NCBI RefSeq assembly: GCF_030818655.1
Contig: NZ_JAUTAN010000001.1
Coordinates: 930,001-994,000 of the forward strand
Origin: Nocardioides zeae
GTDB lineage: Bacteria; Actinomycetota; Actinomycetes; Propionibacteriales; Nocardioidaceae
DNA: 64,000 nucleotides
Direction: 5' to 3'
The translations under genes were made by a program, and so were the position numbers. Shown here one piece after another: positions 27,047 to 33,811 of the stretch (positions are counted from its first letter, which is position 1; every line of letters starts with the position of its first letter). Under the pieces are notes generated by a model that searched no databases, was not told where the DNA came from, and worked only from the letters and a program-made list of their open reading frames with translations.

Positions 27047-28492
27047 ATGCCCGTCCGACCGGTCCCGCTCGGGGCGCTCGTGCTGGGGCTGGACCTGGAG
27101 CAGGTGACGGGCCGCGGCGACCTCCGGATCGAGCCGCACGACACCGTGACGGTCGTCGAGTGGCGCCCGGAACGGCGCGACGGGCCACTTCCCGACCTCG
27201 TCCGGCCGGTGGCCGCGGCACTAGCCGACGAGCCGGCCGTCGTGGTGGTCCTGTGCCCCGGACGTCGGGTCAACCCGCCGGAGGCCGTCGTGGCGGCCGC
27301 GGCGCGACAGGACGTCCCCCTGCTGTGGGGCGGCCCGGACGTCCAGTCGGACGCCGTCCGGGCGCGGCTCGCCGGGCTGCGGGGCGAGGGCGAGAGCGAG
27401 GGCGCCGCCGAACCGGCCCCCGCGCACGCCCGCCTGCTCGAGACGCTCGTCGACGGCGCGGACCTGCCCGGGCTCGTCGCGCGGATCGCGGGACTCCTCG
27501 GTGCCCACGTGTCGGTGGTCGACGGACGCCGCGTCGTGGCCGCCGAGCCCCCCGAACCCGATCCCACCCTGCCGGAGGTGCTGGCGCTCCCGCTCGAGCA
27601 CGCCCGCCGCCACGTCGGCACCCTCCGGATCGCCCGCGACGAGCCGCTGGATCCTGGCGAGGCGGCCGCCCTCACCGCGCTGGGACACGTCGTCGCGCTC
27701 GCCGTGCGTGTCCACGCGGTCGACGCGGTCGAGGACGCGCTGGCCCCCGACCTGCTGACGGCGATCCTCGGCGACGACCTCGTCGCTCGCGAGGCGGCGC
27801 TGCGCCGGTCCCGACGGCTCCAGGCGTTCCCCCAGCGGAGCGCGGTGGTGGTGGCCGTGGAGCCCTTCGACGCGCCGCTCTCGCGTGCCGGGATGACGCG
27901 GCTCGCCCGTCAGTTCGAGCTCGCCGTGCACGCCGAGGACGACCGCGCCGTCATGGCCGTGCACGAGGGCTCGATCGTGCTCCTGGTGGGGGCGGACGTC
28001 ATCATGGCGCGGCTCCTGCGCACCATGCGTCGCCGAGCCGCGCTGCCGCTCGTGGCGGGCACGTCCGGCGCCGTGGACGACAGCCGGAGCTTCCCGGGCG
28101 CCTACCGGCAGGCGCAGCGGGCGGCGACCATCGGCCGACGTCTCGGGCGTGCCAACCAGGTCACCGACTACGACCAGCTGGGGGTGCTGCGCCTGCTCTA
28201 CCAGCTGCCCGAGCACGAGCGACGCGCCTTCGTCCAGGAGACCCTCGGGCCCCTCGCCACCGCCGAGCTCCCCGACGCGGCGATGCTCCGCAGCGTCATC
28301 CATGCGCTGCGCGCCACCCACGGCAACATCAGCGAGTCGGCGCGGCGGCTGTTCATCCACCCCAACACGCTGCGCCAGCGGGTCCACCGCATCGAGACGC
28401 TCATCGGCCCGTTCCTCGCGGACCCCGACCGGCGGCTCACCGTGTTCGTCGCGCTGGACCTGCACCTGCTCGACGACGGGACCGAGCGGTGA
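27047..28492 (+). CDS. PucR/CdaR-family transcriptional regulator
   Basis: A 481-residue activator-type regulator. The N-terminal part resembles the PucR sensory domain, with a GAF-like middle (GLLGAHVSVVDGRRVV). The C-terminus is the PucR helix-turn-helix: ATHGNISESARRLFIHPNTL, then RQRVHRIETLIG (about residues 425-458). In other bacteria, regulators with this C-terminal module respond to purine-catabolic or related metabolites. Here it most likely controls the divergent oxygenase and the importer operon. It has no phospho-acceptor or membrane segment. ATG 27047 is taken as the start. Confidence 0.88.
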   Translation: MPVRPVPLGALVLGLDLEQVTGRGDLRIEPHDTVTVVEWRPERRDGPLPDLVRPVAAALADEPAVVVVLCPGRRVNPPEAVVAAAARQDVPLLWGGPDVQSDAVRARLAGLRGEGESEGAAEPAPAHARLLETLVDGADLPGLVARIAGLLGAHVSVVDGRRVVAAEPPEPDPTLPEVLALPLEHARRHVGTLRIARDEPLDPGEAAALTALGHVVALAVRVHAVDAVEDALAPDLLTAILGDDLVAREAALRRSRRLQAFPQRSAVVVAVEPFDAPLSRAGMTRLARQFELAVHAEDDRAVMAVHEGSIVLLVGADVIMARLLRTMRRRAALPLVAGTSGAVDDSRSFPGAYRQAQRAATIGRRLGRANQVTDYDQLGVLRLLYQLPEHERRAFVQETLGPLATAELPDAAMLRSVIHALRATHGNISESARRLFIHPNTLRQRVHRIETLIGPFLADPDRRLTVFVALDLHLLDDGTER

Positions 28493-28599
28493 CGAGCCGA
28501 TCGGGCGTCTGCGCACCCGACGGCCAGGGCGAGCGGACGCTCAGTGTGGCGGGGGCCACCGTCGCCGCGGCCGGGAGCCGCGCGACTTCTCGGTAGCAT

Positions 28600-28613
28600 C
28601 GACGTTTACGTCG
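28600..28613. promoter_or_regulatory. Palindrome CGACGTTTACGTCG upstream of a membrane-protein gene
   Basis: A perfect 6-bp dyad around TT, followed 20 bases later by AT-rich DNA (GTAACGAAATGGTAAG), about 65 bp before the next start codon. It is a candidate operator or promoter element; the binding protein is unknown. Confidence 0.35.
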
Positions 28614-28677
28614 GGTAACGAAATGGTAAGCACCAGCGGTGCCGCAGAGGCGGCGCGCGCTGAGGACGGGGAGAACG

Positions 28678-29229
28678 GTGACGAGCATGGCGATCGATGG
28701 GGGAGCGTCGGCGACCGACGAGCGGGCCACCACGGCTGCGCCGGTGCCGCCGATGGTCGGTCTCGCGCTGCGGGCCGCGCTGGCCCAGATGCTCGTGATG
28801 GCGGTGGCGACCGCGGTCACCTACGTCCTGCAGGACACGTTGCGCGACGCCTCGATCACGGCCCACGCCGCCGCGACGGGCCAGACGATCGCCGCGGTGC
28901 GTGAGTCCTCGTTCGCGCCGTTCGGGTTCTTCCGCGTGGCGCTGACGATGCTCGCGACGTACGTGCCCCTGGCGCTGGTGCTCGTCGCGATGGTGCGGGT
29001 CGGGGCGCGCTGGGCGCTCTACACCCTCACGGCCCTGGTGGGCATGAGCGCCGTCGTCCAGCTGGTGCTGGGCACCACGCCGGGCACGCCGGTGCTGCTC
29101 ATGCTCCTCGCGGCGGTCTCCGTGGCGCTACACGGACTGACCCTCCTGCTCCTGTGGCACCCCGCCAACCGGCGGTACTTCCAGAACGCCCACAGCGGCC
29201 ACTGGGCCCGCGTCGTCGACGAGGACTGA
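28678..29229 (+). CDS. Hypothetical four-helix membrane protein
   Basis: A 183-residue protein with four hydrophobic segments: from about residue 33 (LRAALAQMLVMAVATAVTYV), 88 (FRVALTMLATYVPLALVLVA), 115 and 138. It ends in a soluble tail (NRRYFQNAHSGHWARVVDED). I do not recognise a function. The start is taken as GTG 28678 because GGGGAGA precedes it; ATG 28687 and an upstream GTG at 28639 are alternatives. It is separate from the PucR cluster by a 185-bp gap. Confidence 0.7.
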   Translation: MTSMAIDGGASATDERATTAAPVPPMVGLALRAALAQMLVMAVATAVTYVLQDTLRDASITAHAAATGQTIAAVRESSFAPFGFFRVALTMLATYVPLALVLVAMVRVGARWALYTLTALVGMSAVVQLVLGTTPGTPVLLMLLAAVSVALHGLTLLLLWHPANRRYFQNAHSGHWARVVDED

Positions 29230-29314
29230 GCCCGGAGCACGCGGCCGACCAGAACTGTCAGTGGGTCTACCTAGGGTCCGTGGGGACAGCACGTCCCCCA
29301 CCGAGGAGACCTCC

Positions 29315-29812
29315 ATGACGCAGCACGGCGACCCGCGACGCAGCGCGGTCCCCGGCGCCCGCCCCGACGGGCTGGTCCTGCCCGCGGCCACCCATGCCTA
29401 CCTCACGCGATCGGCGACGTCGCTCCGCGAGGCGCTGCTCGCGCCCGACGCGACGACGCGGTACGCGTGTGCCCACGTGGCCGCCCTGAGGGCCGCCGCG
29501 GCGCTCCTGGCCGCGCGGACGGTCCCCGCGCCCGGTGCGCGACGACGGTCGCGCAACGCGTGGGTCCTGCTCCGGGAGGCGGTGCCGGGCCTGTCCGACT
29601 GGGCGGCGTTCTTCGCGTCGGGTGCCGGCACCTATGCGGCGGCGCAGGCCGGTTCGGCGCGGGCGACGACGCAGGAGGAGGCCGACGAGCTCGTCGGAGA
29701 GGCCGACCGCTTCCTCGCCGTCGTCGAGGCCGAGCTCGGGCTGATCCCGCACTCGTGGTCGGAGATCGTCGAGGGCATCGCCGCCGCCGACGGCGGCGCG
29801 GGCGTCGCCTGA
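29315..29812 (+). CDS. SAV_6107-family HEPN domain protein
   Basis: A 165-residue helical protein of the actinobacterial HEPN family usually found close to dinB. Typical phrases are LTRSATSLREALLAPDATTRYACAH (given in parts: LTRSATSLREAL, then DATTRYACAHVAALRAAAALLA) and VPGLSDWAAFFASGAG. HEPN proteins may be RNases or nucleotide-binding partners, but the classical RxxxxH active site is not evident here. The start is ATG 29315 with CGAGGAG about 5 bases upstream. Confidence 0.8.
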   Translation: MTQHGDPRRSAVPGARPDGLVLPAATHAYLTRSATSLREALLAPDATTRYACAHVAALRAAAALLAARTVPAPGARRRSRNAWVLLREAVPGLSDWAAFFASGAGTYAAAQAGSARATTQEEADELVGEADRFLAVVEAELGLIPHSWSEIVEGIAAADGGAGVA

Positions 29813-29931
29813 CCTTCCCCGGATCGTCGCGAGGCCGTCGCCGAAACGTGTCGTTGCGCGCCCGGCGGGTCGGCGCTCCGAGCGCCTAGGGTGCCGGTTG
29901 GACTCCGGGGTCCGCCCGGGGTCGCCTCAAC

Positions 29932-29948
29932 GGAGCCGTCACGGCTCC
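29932..29948. promoter_or_regulatory. 17-bp palindrome upstream of the secreted endonuclease
   Basis: GGAGCCGT-C-ACGGCTCC is a perfect 8-1-8 dyad 24 bases before the start codon. It could be an operator or a leader hairpin that affects translation. Confidence 0.4.
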
Positions 29949-29972
29949 CCGACCATTCGGAGCTCTGGATCC

Positions 29973-30845
29973 ATGCAGCACGTTCTCGGGAAGCGTCGTC
30001 GATCGACGACGCTCGTGCTCTCCCTGTCCCTCGCCCTCGGGCTCGGTGCGACACAGGCGGCGCCGTCGGCGACCGCCGACACCTCGCCGACGTCCGCGAC
30101 CACCACCGCCGTCAGCGGCTCGACCGCCGTCGGTGGCTCGACGGTTGCCAGCGCACCCGCCGGCTACTACGACGATGCCTCCGGGCTCACCGGCTCGGCC
30201 CTCGAGTCCGCCCTGCACGACATCATCTCGACCGACGTCCAGGCGCTCTCCTACTCCCAGGTCTGGAACGCGCTCAAGGTCACCGACGAGGACCCGTCCA
30301 ACTCCGCGCGCGTGCTGACGCTCTACAGCGGGCTGTCCCTGCCGAAGAGCGACAACGGCGGCGGCGTCGACCAGTGGAACCGGGAGCACGTCTGGGCGAA
30401 GTCCCACGGTGACTTCGGCACGGCGACCGGTCCTGGCACCGACCTGCACCACCTGCGTCCGGAGGACGTCACGGTGAACTCCGACCGCGGCAACCTCGAC
30501 TTCGACGAGGGGGGCACGGAGAACGACGAGGCGCCGGGCAACTACTCCGACGGCGACTCGTGGGAGCCGCGCGACGAGGTCAAGGGCGACGTCGCGCGCA
30601 TGATCTTCTACATGTCGGTGCGCTACGAGGGCGGTGACGGGTTCGCCGACCTCGAGGTCAACGACCGGGTCGGCAACGGCTCCGCGCCCAACATCGGCCG
30701 CGTCTCCGTGCTGCTGCAGTGGAACGCCGAGGACCCGCCGGACGCGTTCGAGGAGCGCCGCAACGACCTGATCCAGTCGCAGTTCCAGGGCAACCGCAAC
30801 CCGTTCATCGACAACCCCGCCTGGGCCGACGACATCTGGGGCTGA
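29973..30845 (+). CDS. Secreted endonuclease I (NucM/EndA-like)
   Basis: A 290-residue exported nuclease. The signal peptide is at the N-terminus (GKRRRSTTLVLSLSLALGLG, ending near ATQAAPSATA), followed by a Ser/Thr-rich linker. The endonuclease I core is clear: WNREHVWAKSHGDFG with the catalytic His (about residue 138), DLHHLRPEDVTVNSDRGN, and metal-binding Asn/Asp. It would degrade extracellular DNA for nutrients. The start is ATG 29973; an upstream in-frame start would add 25 residues without a signal-peptide benefit. The gene stands alone with its own palindrome upstream. Confidence 0.9.
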   Translation: MQHVLGKRRRSTTLVLSLSLALGLGATQAAPSATADTSPTSATTTAVSGSTAVGGSTVASAPAGYYDDASGLTGSALESALHDIISTDVQALSYSQVWNALKVTDEDPSNSARVLTLYSGLSLPKSDNGGGVDQWNREHVWAKSHGDFGTATGPGTDLHHLRPEDVTVNSDRGNLDFDEGGTENDEAPGNYSDGDSWEPRDEVKGDVARMIFYMSVRYEGGDGFADLEVNDRVGNGSAPNIGRVSVLLQWNAEDPPDAFEERRNDLIQSQFQGNRNPFIDNPAWADDIWG

Positions 30846-30906
30846 TCGCACCCGTCGTCCCCAGGCCCGCGCGGCGCGGCTGGTCCCCAGGCCCCTCGTG
30901 ACGTAG

Positions 30907-30946
30907 CCTCGACCCCGATCGAACATGTGTTCGATCGGGGTCGAGG
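30907..30946. promoter_or_regulatory. SOS (LexA) box inside a 40-bp palindrome
   Basis: TCGAACATGTGTTCGA at 30919-30934 is a perfect match to the actinobacterial SOS box TCGAAC-N4-GTTCGA. The symmetry extends outward to a near-perfect 40-bp dyad (30907-30946, one mismatch at the centre). It lies about 65 bp upstream of the methyltransferase start and heads the methyltransferase-dinB unit. LexA control is inferred from the motif. Confidence 0.85.
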
Positions 30947-30998
30947 TGTCCGGAGGGGAGGTCGGTCCCGTGGCGGGTGGGTCACTAGGGTGGGCCGC

Positions 30999-31757
30999 AT
31001 GTCGCCAGAGCCGCGCGGTGCAGCGCGTCCAGCAGAGCGTCCGGGTGAGCGTCGCGAGGCCGCGCGAGGTGCGGTCGTGCGCGACGCCATCGATCCGCTG
31101 CTCGTCGATCCTCAGATGTCCGTCGTGGACGTCGGCGGGGGCACGGGCGGTCACGCGGTGCGGCTCGCCGGCCTGGGCCACCGGGTGGTGGTCGTCGACC
31201 CGAGTCCCGACGCACTTGCCTCGCTCCACCGCCGGGCCGTCGAGGCGGGGGTGGGTGACCGCATCGAGGGCGTCCAGGGTGACCTCGGCGACCTGGGCGA
31301 CGTCGTCCCCGCCGGCTCGGTCGATCTCCTGCTGTGCCACGGGGTCCTCGAGATCGTCGCCGACGCCAGGGAGGCGCTCGGTGCCCTCGCCGGCGTGCTC
31401 CGTCCGGGGGGTCACCTCAGCCTCGTCGTGGCGCAGCGGTACGCCGCGGTGCTCGCCCGCGCGATGGCCGGCCAGTTCGTCGCGGCCCGTGAGCTGCTCG
31501 ACGACACCACCGTCGCGCCCTCGGGTCGCACGGGGCGTCGGTTCGCCCGTGCCGAGCTCGAGGAGCTCCTCGGAGCCGCCGGCCTGCGCACCGTCTCGGT
31601 CCACGGCGTGCGCGTGTTCGCCGACCTCGTGCCCGGCGCGCTCCTCGACGCCGAGCCGGGGTCGTCCCAGGCGCTCGTCGAGCTCGAGCGGGCCGCGGCG
31701 CAGCGGCCCGAGCTCCAGCCCCTGGCGAGCCAGCTGCACGTGGTCGCCCAGCGCTGA
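30999..31757 (+). CDS. SAM-dependent methyltransferase (class I)
   Basis: A 252-residue Rossmann-fold methyltransferase. The SAM-binding motif I is VVDVGGGTGGHAVRLA (about residues 42-57). The acidic residue that binds the ribose is in VVVVDPSPD, and motif IV-like LLLCHGVLEIV follows. No target-recognition domain is visible, so the substrate is unknown. It sits 24 bp upstream of dinB, behind an SOS box, suggesting that it is DNA-damage induced. The start is ATG 30999. Confidence 0.85.
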   Translation: MSPEPRGAARPAERPGERREAARGAVVRDAIDPLLVDPQMSVVDVGGGTGGHAVRLAGLGHRVVVVDPSPDALASLHRRAVEAGVGDRIEGVQGDLGDLGDVVPAGSVDLLLCHGVLEIVADAREALGALAGVLRPGGHLSLVVAQRYAAVLARAMAGQFVAARELLDDTTVAPSGRTGRRFARAELEELLGAAGLRTVSVHGVRVFADLVPGALLDAEPGSSQALVELERAAAQRPELQPLASQLHVVAQR

Positions 31758-31781
31758 CGCCCGCCCGCCGGGTGCGGCCCG

Positions 31782-33041
31782 GTGAGCGACGGCAGCGAGG
31801 ACTGCCCGGTCCTGCACGTCGACATGGACGCGTTCTACGCGTCGGTGGTGCTGCGCGGGCGTCCCGAGCTCGCGGGGCTCCCCGTGGTCGTCGCCGGGGG
31901 CGGTGACCGCGGCGTGATCCTCTGCGCCACCTATCCCGCGCGTCGACGGGGCGTCGCGTCCGGCACCCCGACGGCCCAGGCCCGGCGGCGCTGCCCGGAC
32001 CTGGTGGTGGTGCCTCCGGACTTCGCGGCCTTCGCCGAGGCGTCGGCCGCCGTGTTCGAGGCGTTCGCGACCGTGACGCCCGAGGTGGAGCCGCTCTCGC
32101 AGGAGGAGGCCTTCCTCCACGTGGGGGGCGCGCGCCGCACGGCGACCCCCCGGGCTCTCGGGGAGACGGTGCGCGCCCGGGTGGTCGAGCGGGTCGGGAT
32201 CACGTGCTCCGTGGGCGTGGCCGCGACCCGCAGCGTCGCCAAGCTCGCGTCCCGTCGCGCCAAGCCGGACGGTCTCGTCGTCGTGCCGCCTGCTGAGGTG
32301 CGCGACTTCCTCGATCCGCTCGACGTGGGGGAGCTGTGGGGGGTCGGCCCCTCCACCCGCGCCCGGCTGGAGCGCATGGGCGTCACCACGGTCGCCGACG
32401 CCCGCCGCCTCCCGCTCGAGCTCCTGCAGGCGACGCTCGGCAGGGCCGGTGGCGCCCAGGTGCACGCGTTGCTGCGCGGCGCGGAGGGAGGGCGGCTGCA
32501 CGCGGCCTTCCGACCCCGGGAGCGGCAACGCTCCATCGGCTCCGACCGCACGCTGGCCCGCGACGTGGGGGACGCCGAGGAGCTCCACGGCGTCCTGCTC
32601 GGGCTGACCCTCGGCGTGACGGCCCGCGCGCGGCGCGCGAACCTGGTCGCCTCCGTGGTCACGGTCCGGGTCCGGTACCCGGACTTCACGACGGTGTCCC
32701 GGGCGCGCACCCTGGCGGAGCCGACCGCGACCACGACGGACGTCCACGCGCTCGCCGTGCGCCTCCTCGACGACCTGCGGGACCCGGGCCGCGCCGTACG
32801 GCTCGTCGGGGTGCGGCTGTCGGGGTTGCGGGACTCCGCTGGGCACGCGGAGCAGCTGGCCCTCGGCGACCCCGAGCGGGGCTGGCGCCACACGGACGAG
32901 GCGGCCGACCGGGTGCGCCAGCGGTTCGGGAGCGGTGCCCTGGCCCGCGCCACGCTCCTCGAGGCGCACCCCGCGGAGGCCCGCCCAGCAGCATCGGCGG
33001 AGGAGCCGGACACCGACCCGGCCGGCTGGTGGTCGTGGTGA
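31782..33041 (+). CDS. dinB: Y-family DNA polymerase IV with altered active-site motif
   Basis: Translesion polymerase of 419 residues. The palm begins LHVDMDAFYASV with the first metal Asp (about residue 14). A helix-hairpin-helix (LWGVGPSTRARLERMG) and a little-finger domain (RSIGSDRTLARDV) follow. The second catalytic motif, usually S-x-D-E-A-F-x-D, reads SQEEAFLHV (about residues 106-114). The metal-binding Asp is therefore Glu and the trailing Asp is His. The domain order is otherwise complete, so the enzyme may be active with altered properties, or act structurally. It has no PCNA-type beta-clamp motif that I can point to with confidence. It lies downstream of the SOS box via the methyltransferase gene. 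Confidence 0.9.
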   Translation: MSDGSEDCPVLHVDMDAFYASVVLRGRPELAGLPVVVAGGGDRGVILCATYPARRRGVASGTPTAQARRRCPDLVVVPPDFAAFAEASAAVFEAFATVTPEVEPLSQEEAFLHVGGARRTATPRALGETVRARVVERVGITCSVGVAATRSVAKLASRRAKPDGLVVVPPAEVRDFLDPLDVGELWGVGPSTRARLERMGVTTVADARRLPLELLQATLGRAGGAQVHALLRGAEGGRLHAAFRPRERQRSIGSDRTLARDVGDAEELHGVLLGLTLGVTARARRANLVASVVTVRVRYPDFTTVSRARTLAEPTATTTDVHALAVRLLDDLRDPGRAVRLVGVRLSGLRDSAGHAEQLALGDPERGWRHTDEAADRVRQRFGSGALARATLLEAHPAEARPAASAEEPDTDPAGWWSW

Positions 33042-33099
33042 TCGGGGGCGGCGCACGGGCAATTTCCATGTCCGTCTACCGTCGTCACCAGCGCCTGCC

Positions 33100-33105
33100 T
33101 AGAAT
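33100..33105 (+). promoter_or_regulatory. Probable -10 box for the DUF3040 gene
   Basis: TAGAAT matches the actinobacterial -10 consensus, about 97 bases before the start codon and within the first AT-richer stretch after dinB. A matching -35 is weak. Confidence 0.4.
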
Positions 33106-33201
33106 CTTGGGTAGGCGTCACCTCCCTCGCCGAGCTATCGCGACGGGGCGGGTGAAGCAGAAGGACGTCCGGCGTCGTGGTCGACAGCCATGGGAGGAAA
33201 C

Positions 33202-33633
33202 GTGCCGCTCTCCGAGGAAGAGCTGCGGATGCTCGAGCAGATGGAGCGCGCCCTCCTGGCCGAGGATCCGAAGTTCGCGTCGACCCTGCGGGGTTCGCGC
33301 ATGGCCGGCAGCGTCCGCCGCCGGATCATCCTGTCGTCGACCGGCTTCGTCGCCGGCATCGCACTGCTGATGACGGGCGTCGTCGCCCGCCAGGAGATCG
33401 TGGGCATCGTCGGCTTCCTCGTCATGCTGGGCGCCGCGGTCTTCGGCCTCACCGCGCTGCGGGCGCGGCACGCCGTGCCCGACACCCCCGAGCAGGCGCT
33501 CCAGGCCGGCCAGGGCCTCACCGTCATCGACGGTGGACGTCGTCCGCGCCGCCAGCGCTCCCCGCGCGGCTCCGGCTCCTTCATGGAGCGCATGGAGCAG
33601 CGGTGGCGCCGCCGCCGCGAGGGCGGTTACTGA
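33202..33633 (+). CDS. DUF3040 family membrane protein
   Basis: A 143-residue actinobacterial protein. The DUF3040 N-terminus reads PLSEEELRMLEQMERALLAEDPK, used here in parts: PLSEEELRML and EDPKFASTLRG. Two transmembrane helices follow (about residues 38-58 and 65-82), then a basic C-terminal tail (RRPRRQRSPRG). Function unknown. I choose GTG 33202 because GGGAGGAAAC precedes it and because family members start there; ATG 33190 is possible. A strong terminator follows. Confidence 0.85.
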   Translation: MPLSEEELRMLEQMERALLAEDPKFASTLRGSRMAGSVRRRIILSSTGFVAGIALLMTGVVARQEIVGIVGFLVMLGAAVFGLTALRARHAVPDTPEQALQAGQGLTVIDGGRRPRRQRSPRGSGSFMERMEQRWRRRREGGY

Positions 33634-33660
33634 GCCGCGCGGCTCCGCCATCCACCCCCC

Positions 33661-33709
33661 GGCAACACCCGACGCCCCCGGTCCTCCGACCGGGGGCGTT
33701 TCCGTTGCC
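33661..33709. terminator. Intrinsic terminator after the DUF3040 gene
   Basis: The core stem ACGCCCCCGGTC (33672-33683) / GACCGGGGGCGT (33688-33699) with a CTCC loop is enclosed by GGCAAC / GTTGCC. It is followed by TTCC and serves the rightward gene. It also lies at the 3' end of the convergent transglutaminase gene. Confidence 0.85.
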
Positions 33710-33736
33710 CGGCCCGCTCCTCCGCGAACCCGCCCC

Positions 33737-33802
33737 CTCCCCGGGTCGTGGTGCCAGACCTGCGGAAACCGACGGCCTGGCACCACGACCCCGGGTGGGG
33801 AG
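33737..33802. repeat. Long hairpin between convergent genes
   Basis: Left arm CTCCCCGGGTCGTGGTGCCAG (33737-33757, quoted here as CTCCCCGGGTCG then TGGTGCCAG) pairs with 33777-33802 through 15 perfect base pairs plus outer pairs after one bulged C. The loop is about 19 bases (ACCTGCGGAAACCGACGGC). It could terminate the leftward transglutaminase transcript, but its length and loop are unusual for that. Confidence 0.7.
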
Positions 33803-33811
33803 GGAGACGGC

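Noticed and set aside
30907..30946. The 40-bp palindrome as a simple terminator of the endonuclease gene
   Set aside because: No T-run follows, and the exact LexA word at its centre explains the symmetry better; a double role cannot be excluded.
29886..33062. Reverse-strand open frame over 1000 codons opposite the endonuclease, methyltransferase and dinB genes
   Set aside because: The forward genes have clear domains; the reverse product has no recognisable motif or sensible composition.
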